From: Sophora flavescens
Taxonomy: Eukaryota > Streptophyta > Magnoliopsida > Fabales > Fabaceae
Direction of reading: 5' to 3'
NCBI GenBank assembly: GCA_030762895.1
Contig: CM061070.1
Coordinates: 31,771,652-31,835,651 of the forward strand
Length of the DNA: 64,000 nt
In this document: one piece after another, positions 1 through 10,446 of the stretch
How the letters are laid out: each line of letters opens with the position of its first letter
How positions within the stretch are numbered: the stretch's first letter is position 1
Translations under genes and position numbers: made by a program
Notes under the pieces: generated by a model
The model's input: the letters and a program-made list of their open reading frames with translations, nothing else
What the model was told of the DNA's origin: nothing
Database searches by the model: none

Positions 1-1148
1 GGCCACTAAAGCATGGCTCATCATGGTGGAATGCAGTATGAGCCTGAAACACAAATTATAAGAAAAAGTTCTGCAAATATCTTCCATCCAACAAGGCACG
101 AGAATATATCTACTTACAAGTGATTGGTTGTGACCCAGTTTAGGAGGGAAGGCAAAATCCTGACTCCCCACAGATGACTTGATGGGACCTTCAACACTGT
201 TTCTCCCAGTTTTGCTAAGTGTTGAACAAGCAGAGGAATTGCTATACTGGATAGAAAATTGACCTAGTATCCAAATCAGAGCAAATACTCATCAACATGT
301 ATTATTAAGCTATCTAAAATCAGTTCTAACTTTTGGAAGAAAAAAATATATTAGTTTTAATATTTATGGATATTGTCAAGTGTTAAAAGTCCCATGCCGG
401 TTGAGTATATAAATAAAGGACCATTTATAATGACTTGGGCAACCCTCTCCAACGATCTAGCCTTTCGGGTGGAGGTAGGTCGAATTACTCTAACACGGCA
501 TCAAAGCCTATCCTGACGTTGGGTCATCCGCAGATGTCTAGTCCTAGGTGTGAGAGGGTGTGTCAAGTGTATGAAGAACCATTTATAATGACATGGGGGA
601 CCATCCTCCATGAGGTGGCTTTAGGTGTGAAGTTAGGCCTAATTATGCTAAAAGATATAAATGTTATTCTATATCCAATTCTAAGTGAGGAGATATTACT
701 TTACAATTAGATCATAATTATATATTTTCATTACTTTATCTTTAATCTTTTACCATACAGAGTGCTGCTGCAGCTTTACCATAGAAAAGATATACACCTA
801 TAGCAGAAAGAAGCAACAATAACCAATTGATAAGCACCAAAATTCAGAATTAAAAGACATACACAGGATTTTAATACAAATACCTGATTGTGGTGAAGTG
901 ATTTCAGGATAAGATTGACCAGTCAATTGAGTTGAAGATGATTCTTGGTCTTGAAATTGAAAACTTGGTGGCGTAGTCTTATGACATTGTTGTGGCAGAA
1001 CACTCATTTTCAAGGTCAAACTTTTGGACATTGATGATTGCTGGACATCAGATTCAGAAGAAATCCCCCATGATGAGCATCCAAGAGCATATGGGGATGT
1101 CAAATGGGCAGGACACAGACCAGAGTCTTTCTCACACAAGTACTTCAT
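1..1148 (-). CDS. NF-YA: NF-YA transcription factor, N-terminal part (three coding exons; gene continues past left edge)
   Basis: NF-YA is the sequence-specific subunit of the nuclear NF-Y trimer that binds CCAAT boxes. Exon 1 runs 1148 to 884, exon 2 263 to 118, exon 3 from 43 off the window. GT and AG borders and phases agree: exon 1 ends with one leftover base, exon 2 ends in frame. The protein starts MKYLCEKDSG and contains GCSSWGISSESDVQQSSMSK, a Q/S-rich stretch with FQFQDQESSSTQ, then VGSQDFAFPP and, in exon 3, EPCFSG. These are N-terminal landmarks I associate with plant NF-YA. The conserved NF-YB/YC-interaction and DNA-binding region would lie in later exons outside the window. Intron 1 (264-883) contains a TRIM retrotransposon. 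The family call is fairly sure; the subgroup is not assigned. Confidence 0.8.
374..653 (+). mobile_element. TRIM-type mini LTR retrotransposon in NF-YA intron 1
   Basis: The left LTR is 374-495 (TGTCAAGTG...CTAACA). It is followed at once by CGGCATCAAAGC (496-507), a decayed copy of the initiator-Met primer site TGGTATCAGAGC. The right LTR copy starts at 561 with the same TGTCAAGTGT, lacks a central piece, and ends near 653 (CTAAAA). A purine-rich run, GTGTGAGAGGGTG, precedes it. GATAT occurs on both sides (369-373 and 654-658) as target-site duplication. Nothing is coded inside, which fits a terminal-repeat retrotransposon in miniature. Confidence 0.75.
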
Positions 1149-2640
1149 TTTTTTCCACTACAGCTTAAGGCTGACCTGTAAGAATCACAATTCACTTACC
1201 TTCCAAAAAACTACGAGATCGGTTCTACCTGGATTTATCTACAGCTTTCTCAATCAACAGGACATGCTTTTCAAAGTAGTATACCTATCAGATTGTTGTT
1301 GCAGTTACTATTAGCGACCAGCAGACCAAAATATGCAAAGCAACTCAGACACTTGGAGAATGTGGAACAATATAAGCATACCAAACTATGAATGAGCATG
1401 TCAATTCAAATAGGCCAAAATGTTCATGGAGCAACTAGTTTAGAAGCAATTTAGAGCCATTGTGTATATAGGCATACATCCTTGCATGTGAGCATGAGCA
1501 TGTGCATGTGTATTTTCAGAAAACATACTTCACGCTTGTGCAATTGAGAAGAGAGATTTATGGGACAGAAAACCACTATCTTCATGTAACTAACTAGAAA
1601 ACAAAGAAATCAGACGATATGAACTAGTGCAGAAGCTCCCATAAGATACTTGTAAGGACTTGGTATAGAGATTCAAAGAAAAAAAAACCCCCGCTTTATC
1701 TTGTGTTAAAGTAACATGCAATCTTTTAAGCAAACAAATTGGTTAACTAAAGCAAGAAGCAATTTGCATGGTAAAAAGGATTTCATCTGTTACTACAGGT
1801 GCTCTTCAATTTATTCAACAACCCTCTGGTAAACCGAATCACAAATAAGGAAAATGTTTCAACACAACTTAACCTATTCAAAATTGGAGCACGGAATGTG
1901 GACTTCATTAATAATAAATTTCTTTGAAAAACATAGGAGTTTAGAATTCGATAAAAGCAATCAAACAGAACACAACTTGAATCAACACAATAGAATACAG
2001 AGAGAATGCATGTGAACCATCCAATAAATATTGAAAAAAACAAAACCACACAGGGACTTCAATGAGAAAAGGGGAAAATAATGAAAAGGAATTCCTCCTT
2101 TCAAGTTTTAAGGCTTTCTAATATCATAAAAGGCATGCCATAATTGAAAAGCTTTCCCACAAATGGTTAATTCCCCAGAATATTCACAGAAACAAGAAAC
2201 AAAATCATTGCCCAAAGCAACAATAGCGTATGGACCATCAACAAATTTCTTTGTCTTGCCCATAACAAGAAAAGTCACTATCTATGATCAACCACCTTTT
2301 CATAGATTCACTATCATACTCATACCATAAAACTCCAACTTAAGAAAAACCAAAAAACATTACTAAAGAAAAATGGTAACCAAAAATATAATGAAGGAAG
2401 TAGATGAAAACAGAATATAAGTTCCAAAAAGAGAAAGCTAGGAAATTTCAGTAAATTTGAATGGAAAAAAGGAAAATGGGATTTTGCTACTAACCAGAAC
2501 CTGTGCATGTATGTTCCAAGTTTATGAGAGACCCTCAAACTCAAAGTGGTACCCCACTAGTGTCTAGGGAACTTCATCATTCAATCTTCACTTGCTTTTT
2601 TGGTCTCTTTTTTTAAGTTTGGAGGCTTCAAGGGACGCTA
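1149..2640 (-). promoter_or_regulatory. NF-YA 5' leader with one or more leader introns and likely transcription start region
   Basis: Upstream of the ATG the minus strand shows a good acceptor (TTCTTACAG, exon from 1175). Only 24 bases further upstream is a consensus donor (GTAAGT, exon end at 1200). These two cannot bound one intron, so alternative leader splicing is implied. A donor-like GTTAGT follows a leader-like segment at about 2498-2640, suggesting a long intron across roughly 1.2-2.5 kb. No coding homology is seen between 1200 and 2640. The transcription start is not resolved. Confidence 0.4.
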
Positions 2641-2909
2641 TAAGTCCTTACAACGAAAGACTGTATTGCATTCATTACCACACATCAAGTACCACGTTAC
2701 CACCTTGGCTTCCTCATTACCTTTCTCATTCTCCATTCTTTATAATTTATTATTACATATTATAATAATAATTAATAATCAAAGAGGGAAAATAAAAAAT
2801 TAATTAAGAATCTTTTTTTTATATATATAAAAACTTTATCATAATATCATCTATTTGATAAAAGCCTTTTTTGAATCGAAAATTAAAATACCATTTGTAT
2901 AAGATACAC

Positions 2910-2912
<3 letters not shown>

Positions 2913-2963
<51 letters not shown>
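2913..2963. repeat. (TA)n microsatellite
   Basis: An uninterrupted TA dinucleotide run of about 25 units lies in AT-rich intergenic DNA. The flanks (2640-3011) show no gene. Confidence 0.95.
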
Positions 2964-2965
<2 letters not shown>

Positions 2966-3011
2966 CTATACCAATATAGTAATAATCTGTGAACACCTGG
3001 CGAGGAATTAT

Positions 3012-3275
3012 GGTTTAATAATTAGATATTTGTATGTGATTAATTCAGTTATGGCATGCCTTTTAAATATTTGGTTAATCACATACAAATATCTAATTAA
3101 TGACATGCCTTTTATACCATAATTCATGTAAATATTTGGTTAATCACATACAAATATCTAATTAATTCAATTTTTTATATGATTGATGGGTCATCATGAA
3201 TTAACCAAATATTTACACGTGATTAACCATATAATAAACTGAATTAACCAAATATTTGTACCGATTAACCAAGGT
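3012..3275. repeat. Cluster of direct and inverted copies of a roughly 35-bp AT-rich unit
   Basis: The unit containing TTGGTTAATCACATACAAAT occurs directly at about 3070-3104 and 3134-3168. Inverted copies lie at 3012-3046 and about 3202-3260. The segment could fold into a long imperfect hairpin. It is probably a rearranged foldback or MITE remnant. No termini or target duplication were found. From 3276 to 3690 there is only AT-rich sequence. Confidence 0.6.
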
Positions 3276-3690
3276 GTCAACTTTGGGTATGTACTTATCA
3301 TTACTCTGTTTAATCAACTACTCCCGTAAAAGAAATTATTTAATCAACTAATATATTATTAAAAATATTTGATTAAAATAATAATAACCTCAAAATAACA
3401 TCTTAGATAATTTATAATTGTCGTTAAAAAAATGTAATATATAATTGATTGATAATATTAAAAAACTTTATAGGTAATGCTAAAAAATTTCAAGTTTTTT
3501 TAAACTTCAAACTAGTAATTATATATAAAAATAATAATTCTAAATTTTCTTATTGAATTGAATGAATTCTGTAAAGAAAATATTAATTTTTTGTCATATT
3601 TTCAAGATATTAAATATATTATTTTTTCAATATTTTTTATTGAGTATTAACAAAATTAACAAAACATTTAGCACCACAATATACCAAAAA

Positions 3691-4084
3691 CTTAATTGTA
3701 TTTTTGATACCATACTATCGGTCACGTGCAATTTTGGTCCCTATAGTTTTTTTAGCACATTTAGACCTCATATTTTTTCAATATTGCAATTCTGGTCCTT
3801 TCGTACAATGTCTGTTAATTTTCAATGATTAACATAGAAAAACTATTTCTCTAAGCACAAAGAACTTCAAATTTAATTTATCTACCTCCGTCTCTCCGCT
3901 TTAACATGATTCAATGCGCTTAAAACAATGGTTTCTCTTTATTGATCAATGGAAAATTGATGACCATTGGACGAAAATACCAAATTTACAATATTGAAAA
4001 AATAGGAGACTAAATGTGCTAAAAAAAACTATAGGGACCAAATCGTACATGACCAATAGCAGAGAAACCAAAAGTGCAATTAAG
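3691..4084. mobile_element. Long-terminal-inverted-repeat DNA element (foldback or Mutator-like MITE)
   Basis: The left arm (about 3691-3835) and the inverted right arm (about 3940-4084) match for some 145 bases. Both begin CTTAATTG and contain GGTCCCTATAGTTTTTTTAG and TTTTTTCAATATTG. The central spacer of about 100 bases is non-coding. Arms this long suit foldback or Mutator-like non-autonomous elements. I could not find a convincing 9-bp target duplication, so the superfamily stays open. The following 4085-4305 holds nothing recognisable. Confidence 0.7.
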
Positions 4085-4922
4085 CCTAGGATCGTGCTAA
4101 CGAGTGCTCTTAAGGCATTCGTTAACGAAACCAAGAAAAGTAAAATCTTATTGAAAAACTAAGTTTATCACATTTCATAATATAAAATACACCAAGTTCC
4201 AATGAATTTTTTTATATTTTAGATCCTTAACCAGTGCCCTAATGACACTCGTTAACATTCAACTTAAGCCTATATCAAAACTAATATCAATATTAAACTA
4301 TTTCACTTCACTAGTGTAGGAAGTGCTTTTCAAGTCAGTTGAAATTGTTTTTTAACGTCTGAAAAAAAATGTGACGTTATTAGAACAGACGTAAAAAGTT
4401 TAAATTTTAACGTCATTTGATTAAATAACTGACGTTAAAAATAGACTTTTCACGTCAGTTATTTATTTTAACTTAACGTCAGTTTTCTATGAAAAGCGAC
4501 ATTATAAGTAATTTTTTTTTAAAAAAAAATTATTTATAACGTCAGTTGTCTTAAAGAACTGACGTTGATCTTGTCGTTTTTTTTTAATATTCTGTTATAA
4601 TATTCATTCCCCCAGCTATTCTCTGCATTCAGTAAATTAACACAGTCCAGAATATACAGAATAGGCATATTACAGAATTTGCACATACACTCAAATTTAG
4701 TAAAAAGGGGCCTCAATAAAACCTTATGATGCAAAACCCTCATTAGGAATAAAAACATCATTAAGGAAAAAGAGTACCCTTAAATTTTATTAAAAAATGA
4801 AAATAAATATAAAGAACCAATGGGCGATAAAAACCAAAACCCATTGATAGAAAAAACATAACTAAAAGTTTCTAAGTATTTTAAATGTAATTAATAGACA
4901 TCTATAAGTTTCTAATTATTAA

Positions 4923-5245
4923 CTACACATCTTCTAAACACTCGGGAGGTATATTTGCCATTCCTTTTTCTTTAGCATAATTAAAGAAAAATTCTGCAAA
5001 CCGCACCCTCAAGTCTTTAAACTCTTTTTTGTCAAGAGCAGATTGGTCGCTAAAAGCTTGCACGCGTTCAAATAATTCACTGTAATATTAGCGCAAGGAA
5101 AAGGAAAACTAAAATATATAATTAAATAAGTTGTTTAATTAAGTATTACCTTCTTCCATCCCTCTGTAATAGATACGAAGACTATGTTCAGCATATGATG
5201 CATCACATAATAGCCACACGACCAACTGTCTGGCTGCTTACGAGA
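4923..5245 (-). pseudogene. Ulp1-like cysteine protease C-terminal fragment of the CACTA element
   Basis: There are two exons: 5245-5150, with donor GTAATA, and 5079-4923, ending in TAG. The first reads QPDSWSCGYYVMHHML, which carries the catalytic Gln and Cys context of Ulp1/SENP-type proteases found in many plant CACTA elements. The second reads ELFERVQAFSDQ and ends in PPECLEDV. The catalytic His and Asp lie upstream in the family and are missing here. The fragment is therefore not an active protease. Confidence 0.7.
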
Positions 5246-5339
5246 CTACGAAAGAAATGAATTTCAATGTCAGTTAAATAAACATATATATTTCTACATT
5301 AGTAATTAGTAATTATAATATTAATTACTATTCAACAAA

Positions 5340-5744
5340 TTAGCAACCTTGAGGATACAAAGGCTTATCCGTATCACTGGACAACCTTTCATACACATGT
5401 GCTCGCTGAAATGATTCTTGTCCAATATCACGGATCATGTCCTCCACTCGATCATCCTCCATATCTACATCAACATCCTCACTTTTAGAGACACTTGGCT
5501 TAGTACTTAATAACACATCACCATGCCATATCCATCTTGTATAATTCAAGCAAATCCCACTACAAATACGATGAGTACGTATATCATTGACTGTACATTT
5601 CGTCGTATTCAAACATTTGACACTAGGACAACAGAACTTTCCTTTAGTATCAGGAACATTCCTTTGAGCAAATTCCATAAACTTTTCCACTCCCTTCAAA
5701 TACTCATCACTAGTGCATTTACAAACCATCCAACTACGATCCAT
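5340..5744 (-). pseudogene. CACTA transposase N-terminal fragment (transposase-associated domain)
   Basis: The start is taken at MDRSW (5744), the usual start of the plant TNP2-associated domain. The domain then shows F..FA, a C-x4-C pair (CPSVKC), a histidine (RTHRIC) and W.WHGD, spaced as in that family. An acidic stretch follows (residues about 85-105), and the frame ends at 5340. The catalytic Transposase_21 domain that should come next is absent. It is therefore a deletion remnant that cannot cut DNA itself but might still contribute a protein domain. Confidence 0.75.
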
Positions 5745-5798
5745 AGCTAAATAGGTTCTGTAGATATGAACACATATATCCAATATAAGCACAATGGC

Positions 5799-6054
5799 AA
5801 AATAGGTTGATTGATCTTGTACATTTTTATTTTATTTTTTACTTTGGTCCTATATGTTTTATTTTTGCATTTTGGTCCTATATACGATATCATGTCACAA
5901 TGTTAGTCCTAAAACTGACGTCATCAAGTAAGAATTGACAAAGAAGACTAACATGTCAACAAAACATAATGCATAAGACCTATTTGAAAAAATAAAATTT
6001 ATAGCACCAATGTGAAAAGGAAAAAAAAACATACGAAACGAATCAACCTATTTT
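5799..6054. mobile_element. 256-bp MITE with 14-bp perfect TIR, nested in the CACTA element
   Basis: AAAATAGGTTGATT at 5799-5812 is exactly inverted at 6041-6054. The interior has the repeated phrases ACTTTGGTCCTATATG and TTTTGGTCCTATATAC and a T-rich left part. It is non-coding. The same family begins at 30329 next to the CID4 gene. The transposon superfamily is not determined. Confidence 0.7.
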
Positions 6055-8161
6055 ATATAAGATGATTTATTATTGGTTGATAACGTAAAAAAAACTTTAC
6101 ATTGTATATCATAATTAAACTCCTATGAAAATAATATTTCTTTTCAAAGTGGCATGAATAAGGCCCATCTAATGGAAAAGTTAAATCATAAGGCCCATCT
6201 AATAAACAGGGTGAAGGTCTTGCTATGTCCCTCACCCCTCACAGTCACCCCTAACCCATCCCTCACCACCAACAATTTAAAATCATCAATGCAATACATA
6301 ATATTTGAAAACAATATAATCAAAATGACAAAAAGAAAAAAATGAGGTTTAGGGCACATTACCAGTTTCACAAAGAGGAGAGGGAGAGTGGCTCAATGGT
6401 GAAGGAGAGTGGCTTAGGAGTTCCTAGTACGTGGAGAACCTTAAATGAGACAGAAAACACAAAGAGACATTAGAGCAGAGCAGGGACGGAGTAGAGAAAA
6501 GAGAAAAGAGAAGATAGAAGAGAAGAGTAGAGAGAGGATTGTTAGTGAAAGTTCAAAAAACTGTTAAGTTCAGCAAACTATCAACCGAGTTTTGAAATTT
6601 TTTAACAATAGATTAGTCTCTTTAGCAGCCATATGTAAAGTGTAGAAAATAACTTATCAGAGTCCAGGCACCATTTCAAACACATGGTTTTCCTACTGGT
6701 TTTATGAACCTTCACAAATCAAAATTCCCTATCACCATTATCAAACTCCATCAAATACCAGTTATCAACAAAATACCCTCCATACATATAATAGAGATAA
6801 ACTCAATAACACAACTTATACCACATCACTATTTCAACATTGCTATTTACAAACCATTTATCAGAAAGCAGAAACAGAGACAAAGACTTTGACATATTTT
6901 CACACAGTTCACAAAGTTAGGGCATTACCAGAGAATACGGCCGCTTCTGTTAGGGCTCAATGGTGAAGGAGATTGGATTCTGTTAGGGCTCAGTGGTGAA
7001 GGAGAGTGAAGGAGAACCTTAAATGAGAAAGAAAAGTACCCTTCAATGAAATAGAAGATAAGAGAGAAGAGAAGAGTAGGGAGAAGATGACTCACCAGAG
7101 AATACTGTCGCGGTGGTGGCGGAGAAGAACTCGCAGCGATGGTGCTGGAGAAGACCTCGGTCGCGGTCATGGTGCTTGACAAGAGTTAGGGAAGAAGAGA
7201 GTAGTATTGGTGATCGAGAATAGAGGCAGAGAGTAGTGAAAGTGCAGGGAAAAGAAGGAAGGCGTGCGGGTTTATGTGTAACGTATACTATCTAATTTGA
7301 TTACACTTTTAACGTCAGTTGTTTAAACAACTGATGTAAAAGGTGAACCGTGTCACTTTTTACGTCAGTTGTTTAAACAACTGACGTAACAAATCATTTA
7401 AATGAACCTGATAATTACAGAACTGTCACCGCCTCCTTTTTAACGTATAAGTTTTACTTAACAGACGTTAACCTTACATGTTTATTACCTATTTTGCACT
7501 AATGCTTTTGTCATTTTGTGGTACATTGAATTAATAGTTTTTTGGGTCATTGAACCTCACATTAACACACTGATGCCTCTTCCTCATAGGCTTTTGTATT
7601 CATCTTTAATCTTTAATGCCTCTGGCGGCCTTAAAATTTTCGCCTCATCCACACGCTCCATAGGTTACTACTCCCTCCAGACTCAATTATAAGCAAAATT
7701 AACTAATTTTACATTTATTAAAGAAGTTAGTTAATTTAATTTAATTGTCTTGATTTATGTAAAAGAAATGAGTTATAATTACTAAACTATCATTTAGTTG
7801 TCTCGGGAATGTACAATGCTTTTAAAAAAGTAAAAGAGGAATTGGTTGGATTGGTTGATTGTCTTGACTTTTGAAACACCGATATTAAATAGAGTTGAAT
7901 TGATTGATTTTTGCTTGTGTGATGTTCAGAGAGGTGTACAGATGCACAACTGCATCCCAATAAAATATAATAGATGATTAATTTTCGGTCGGGTTCGGAT
8001 ACCGATGTGTTTAATTTTTAAGAACCGAACTCACCTGAATGAACCCATTCTTAACTCGTTTCTGTCATTTTTTTAACCCGAAACCCGACCCAATCCACCC
8101 ACTACAACAAATGGAGAGAAGGGTTTTTCGGGTTCTGGTCGGGTTGCTTTCATCTGTCCAG

Positions 8162-8185
8162 CCCACCCCACCCCACCCCACCCCA
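8162..8185. repeat. (CCCCA)n short tandem repeat
   Basis: Five near-perfect CCCCA/CCCAC pentamers occur in tandem. It is a simple repeat and not a telomere unit of seed plants (TTTAGGG). Confidence 0.85.
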
Positions 8186-8215
8186 TGTTAACATTTTTTT
8201 TTTTCAAACGTTAAC

Positions 8216-8400
8216 GTTATATATAATACATATTAATAATATATATAATATTATTATGAGGGCAATAATATATTATCATATATACTATATATTATAAAAA
8301 TATATTATATATTTCATAATACTTACATGTATTAATAATAATATATATTAATATATAATAATATATATTACAAAGAGTATCATAGTAAAATTAATATTAT
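8216..8400. repeat. AT-rich low-complexity tract
   Basis: The sequence is made almost wholly of ATATTA/TAATAT words with several local palindromes. No coding potential was seen. It abuts the copia target site. Confidence 0.85.
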
Positions 8401-8408
8401 TTTACTTG

Positions 8409-8780
8409 TGTTATAACTTGAGGACAGAATGGTATGGTTTAAAATAATCATAGAACTTGTTCATCAACCACCAAGTTCCCTAGATTTTCCCACAGTTTTT
8501 CCTCTCTCTCAATTCTCCAGATTATCACTCACAAGTCTCTAATATCACTCAGAATGAAAGTTTAGAAATCTGATCCCTCTACCCTGGAATCATGGCTTTA
8601 TATATACATAGCCTACAACAAGAAAAGGGACCCCAAGAACTGAATGAAGACTGTTACACAGATTCTGTTCTAACTAACCAATTCTGTTGCAAGTTGATGA
8701 GGAGCTTGCGAGTGGCAGTAGAGATGTTGGGCCAGAGAGAGTTGAACATTGGGCCAAGCCCAATGTACCATATCACAATA
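8409..8780 (-). repeat. Copia 3' LTR
   Basis: This copy matches 12845-13216 along its whole length. Read on the minus strand it begins TGTTGTGATATGG (TATTGTG in this copy, by mutation) and ends AAGTTATAACA. A TATA-like TATATATACATAGCC stretch lies inside. Confidence 0.85.
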
Positions 8781-8855
8781 ATTCTCCACCTTGGTACATT
8801 GAGATCGGTTACTTGGAGCTTCTCAGATGCATATTCATCCAGTCCAGTTTATTCA

Positions 8856-10319
8856 TTAATCAACTTTGATCCTCAGTAAATCCAGGCAGTGTTTGAATTT
8901 GCTGAGTGTTACAGGCTTTGTTATCCTGTCTGCAGGGTTGTCACTAGTATGAACTTTAGAAACTTCAACTTCACCTCTTTCAACAATGTTTCTGATAAAG
9001 TGTAGCCTGATATCAATGTGTTTGGTTCTCTCGTGATACATTTGATTTTTACACAAGTGTATTGCACTTTGACTGTCACAAAGAACACAGACATATTTCT
9101 GATTCAAACCCAGTTCTGAGACCAAACCCTTGATCCATAGAGCTTCTTTTATAGCTTCTGTTAAGGCTACATATTCCGCCTCTGTGGTTGAAAGTGCCAC
9201 AATATGTTGAAGTATCGCCTTCCAGCTTATTGTGTTGCCAAAGAGAGTGAATGCATACCCAGTGAGAGATCTCCTCTTGTCTAGGTCTCCTGCATAATCT
9301 GAGTCCACAAAGCCTTGAACCTGCTGAGATGTATCATTGCCTTTGCAGTATACTAGACCTGTTTCTTGAGTACCTTTGAGATATCTTAGCACCCATTTGA
9401 CAGCTTGCCAATGTTCCTTGCCTGGATTTCCCATGAACCTGCTGGTTACACCGACAGCATGAGAAATGTCAGGCCTAGTGCATACCATGGCATACATTAT
9501 GCTTCCAATGTCATTGGCATATGGAACTTTCACCATCTGTTCCTTGTCTTCAATAGTATCTGGTGACCGAGTGGATAAGAGCCTAAAGTTTGTAGCCAAG
9601 GGAACACTTGTAGGTTTTGCGTCATCCATGTTGAACCTTTTAACCACTTTACTTAGGTAACCTTTATGAGAAATGACTAGCTTCCCTCGATCTCTAAATC
9701 TAGTTATTTCCATTCCCAAAATTTTCTTAGATGCCCCCAAATCTTTCATCTCAAACTCCTTCAGCTGCTCCTTTAATATGTTGATCTGTGTGATGTCCTT
9801 ACATGCTAGTAACATATCATCAACATACAATAGGAGATATATGTAGGCGTCTTTTGATAATTGCTTGAAGTACACATAACAGTCAAAATTACTCCTAACA
9901 TATTTATGTTTCAGCATAAAAGAATCAAACCTTAGATACCACTGCCTTGGTGATTGTTTGAGTCCATAGAGGGATTTCTTCAACTGGCAGACCCAGTCCT
10001 TTTTGCCTTCAACTTCAAAACCACTTGGTTGCTGCATTAGAATGGTCTCATTCAGCTCTCCATGCAAAAAGGCTGTCTTAACATCCATTTGTTCCAATTC
10101 CATGTCATAGTGAGCTACCATGGAAAGAACTATGCGAATGGAAGAGTGTTTAACCACTGGAGATAAGATTTCATTATAGTCCACTCCTTTTTGAGTGAAC
10201 CCCTTTGCAACTAGCCTAGCTTTGAATCTAGGAGCCTCAATTCCTTGAATTCCATCCTTCCTTTTGAAGATCCATTTGCTTCCCACTATTTTTGTGCCTT
10301 TAGGTTTGGGAACCAACAA
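8856..10319 (-). pseudogene. Copia reverse transcriptase and RNase H
   Basis: This frame of 487 codons runs through RVT_2: KWIFKRK, ARLVAKGFTQ, MDVKTAFLHGEL, LYGLKQSPRQWY and the catalytic YVDD in LLLYVDDMLLA. RNase H follows with DSDYAGD, STTEAEYVAL and CDSQSAIHL, ending KFKHCLDLLR just before the 3' LTR. All catalytic residues I know for both domains are present. The first residues upstream (10320-10446) are out of frame with the integrase end. This part alone looks intact, but it depends on an upstream broken polyprotein. Confidence 0.8.
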
Positions 10320-10446
10320 CCAAGTGTTATTCCTTTCAAAGTGAACTTAGCTCTTCTGTCATGGCCAATATCCACTTCTGACTGTCTTTGACTTTTATAG
10401 CTTCTGCATAGCTTCTTGGTTCATCAAGATCAACATCTTCTGCGAC

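Larger units (their letters stand above)
4309..7504 (-). mobile_element. CACTA (En/Spm) transposon, internally deleted
   Basis: The left end is CACTAGTGTAGGAAGTGC. The right end, read on the other strand, is CATTAGTGCAAAATAGG, one base off the CACTA consensus. The 3-bp duplication CTT flanks both ends (4306-4308, 7505-7507), as the superfamily requires. Subterminal repeats of AACGTCAGTT and its complement crowd both ends (4340-4560, 7305-7480). Inside are only the first domain of the transposase and the last exons of a Ulp1-like protease, both on the minus strand; the catalytic transposase between them is missing. A MITE is nested at 5799-6054. The stretch 6060-7300 is non-coding, with GA-rich repeated segments. 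Confidence 0.85.
7508..8408. other. Intergenic DNA with decayed MITE remnants
   Basis: ACTCCCTCC near 7669 resembles the conserved start of Stowaway MITEs, but no matching right end was found. At 7990-8150 short inverted phrases (GGTCGGGTTCGG / CCCGAAACCCGACC) suggest another decayed element. No gene was seen. The segment ends at the ACTTG target site of the copia insertion. Confidence 0.4.

Noticed and set aside
435..710. 91-codon plus-strand frame near the left edge.
   Set aside because: It spans the TRIM LTRs and the NF-YA intron; no homology or coding bias.
8162..8185. CCCCA repeat as possible interstitial telomere.
   Set aside because: The pentamer does not match the plant telomere unit and is only five copies long.
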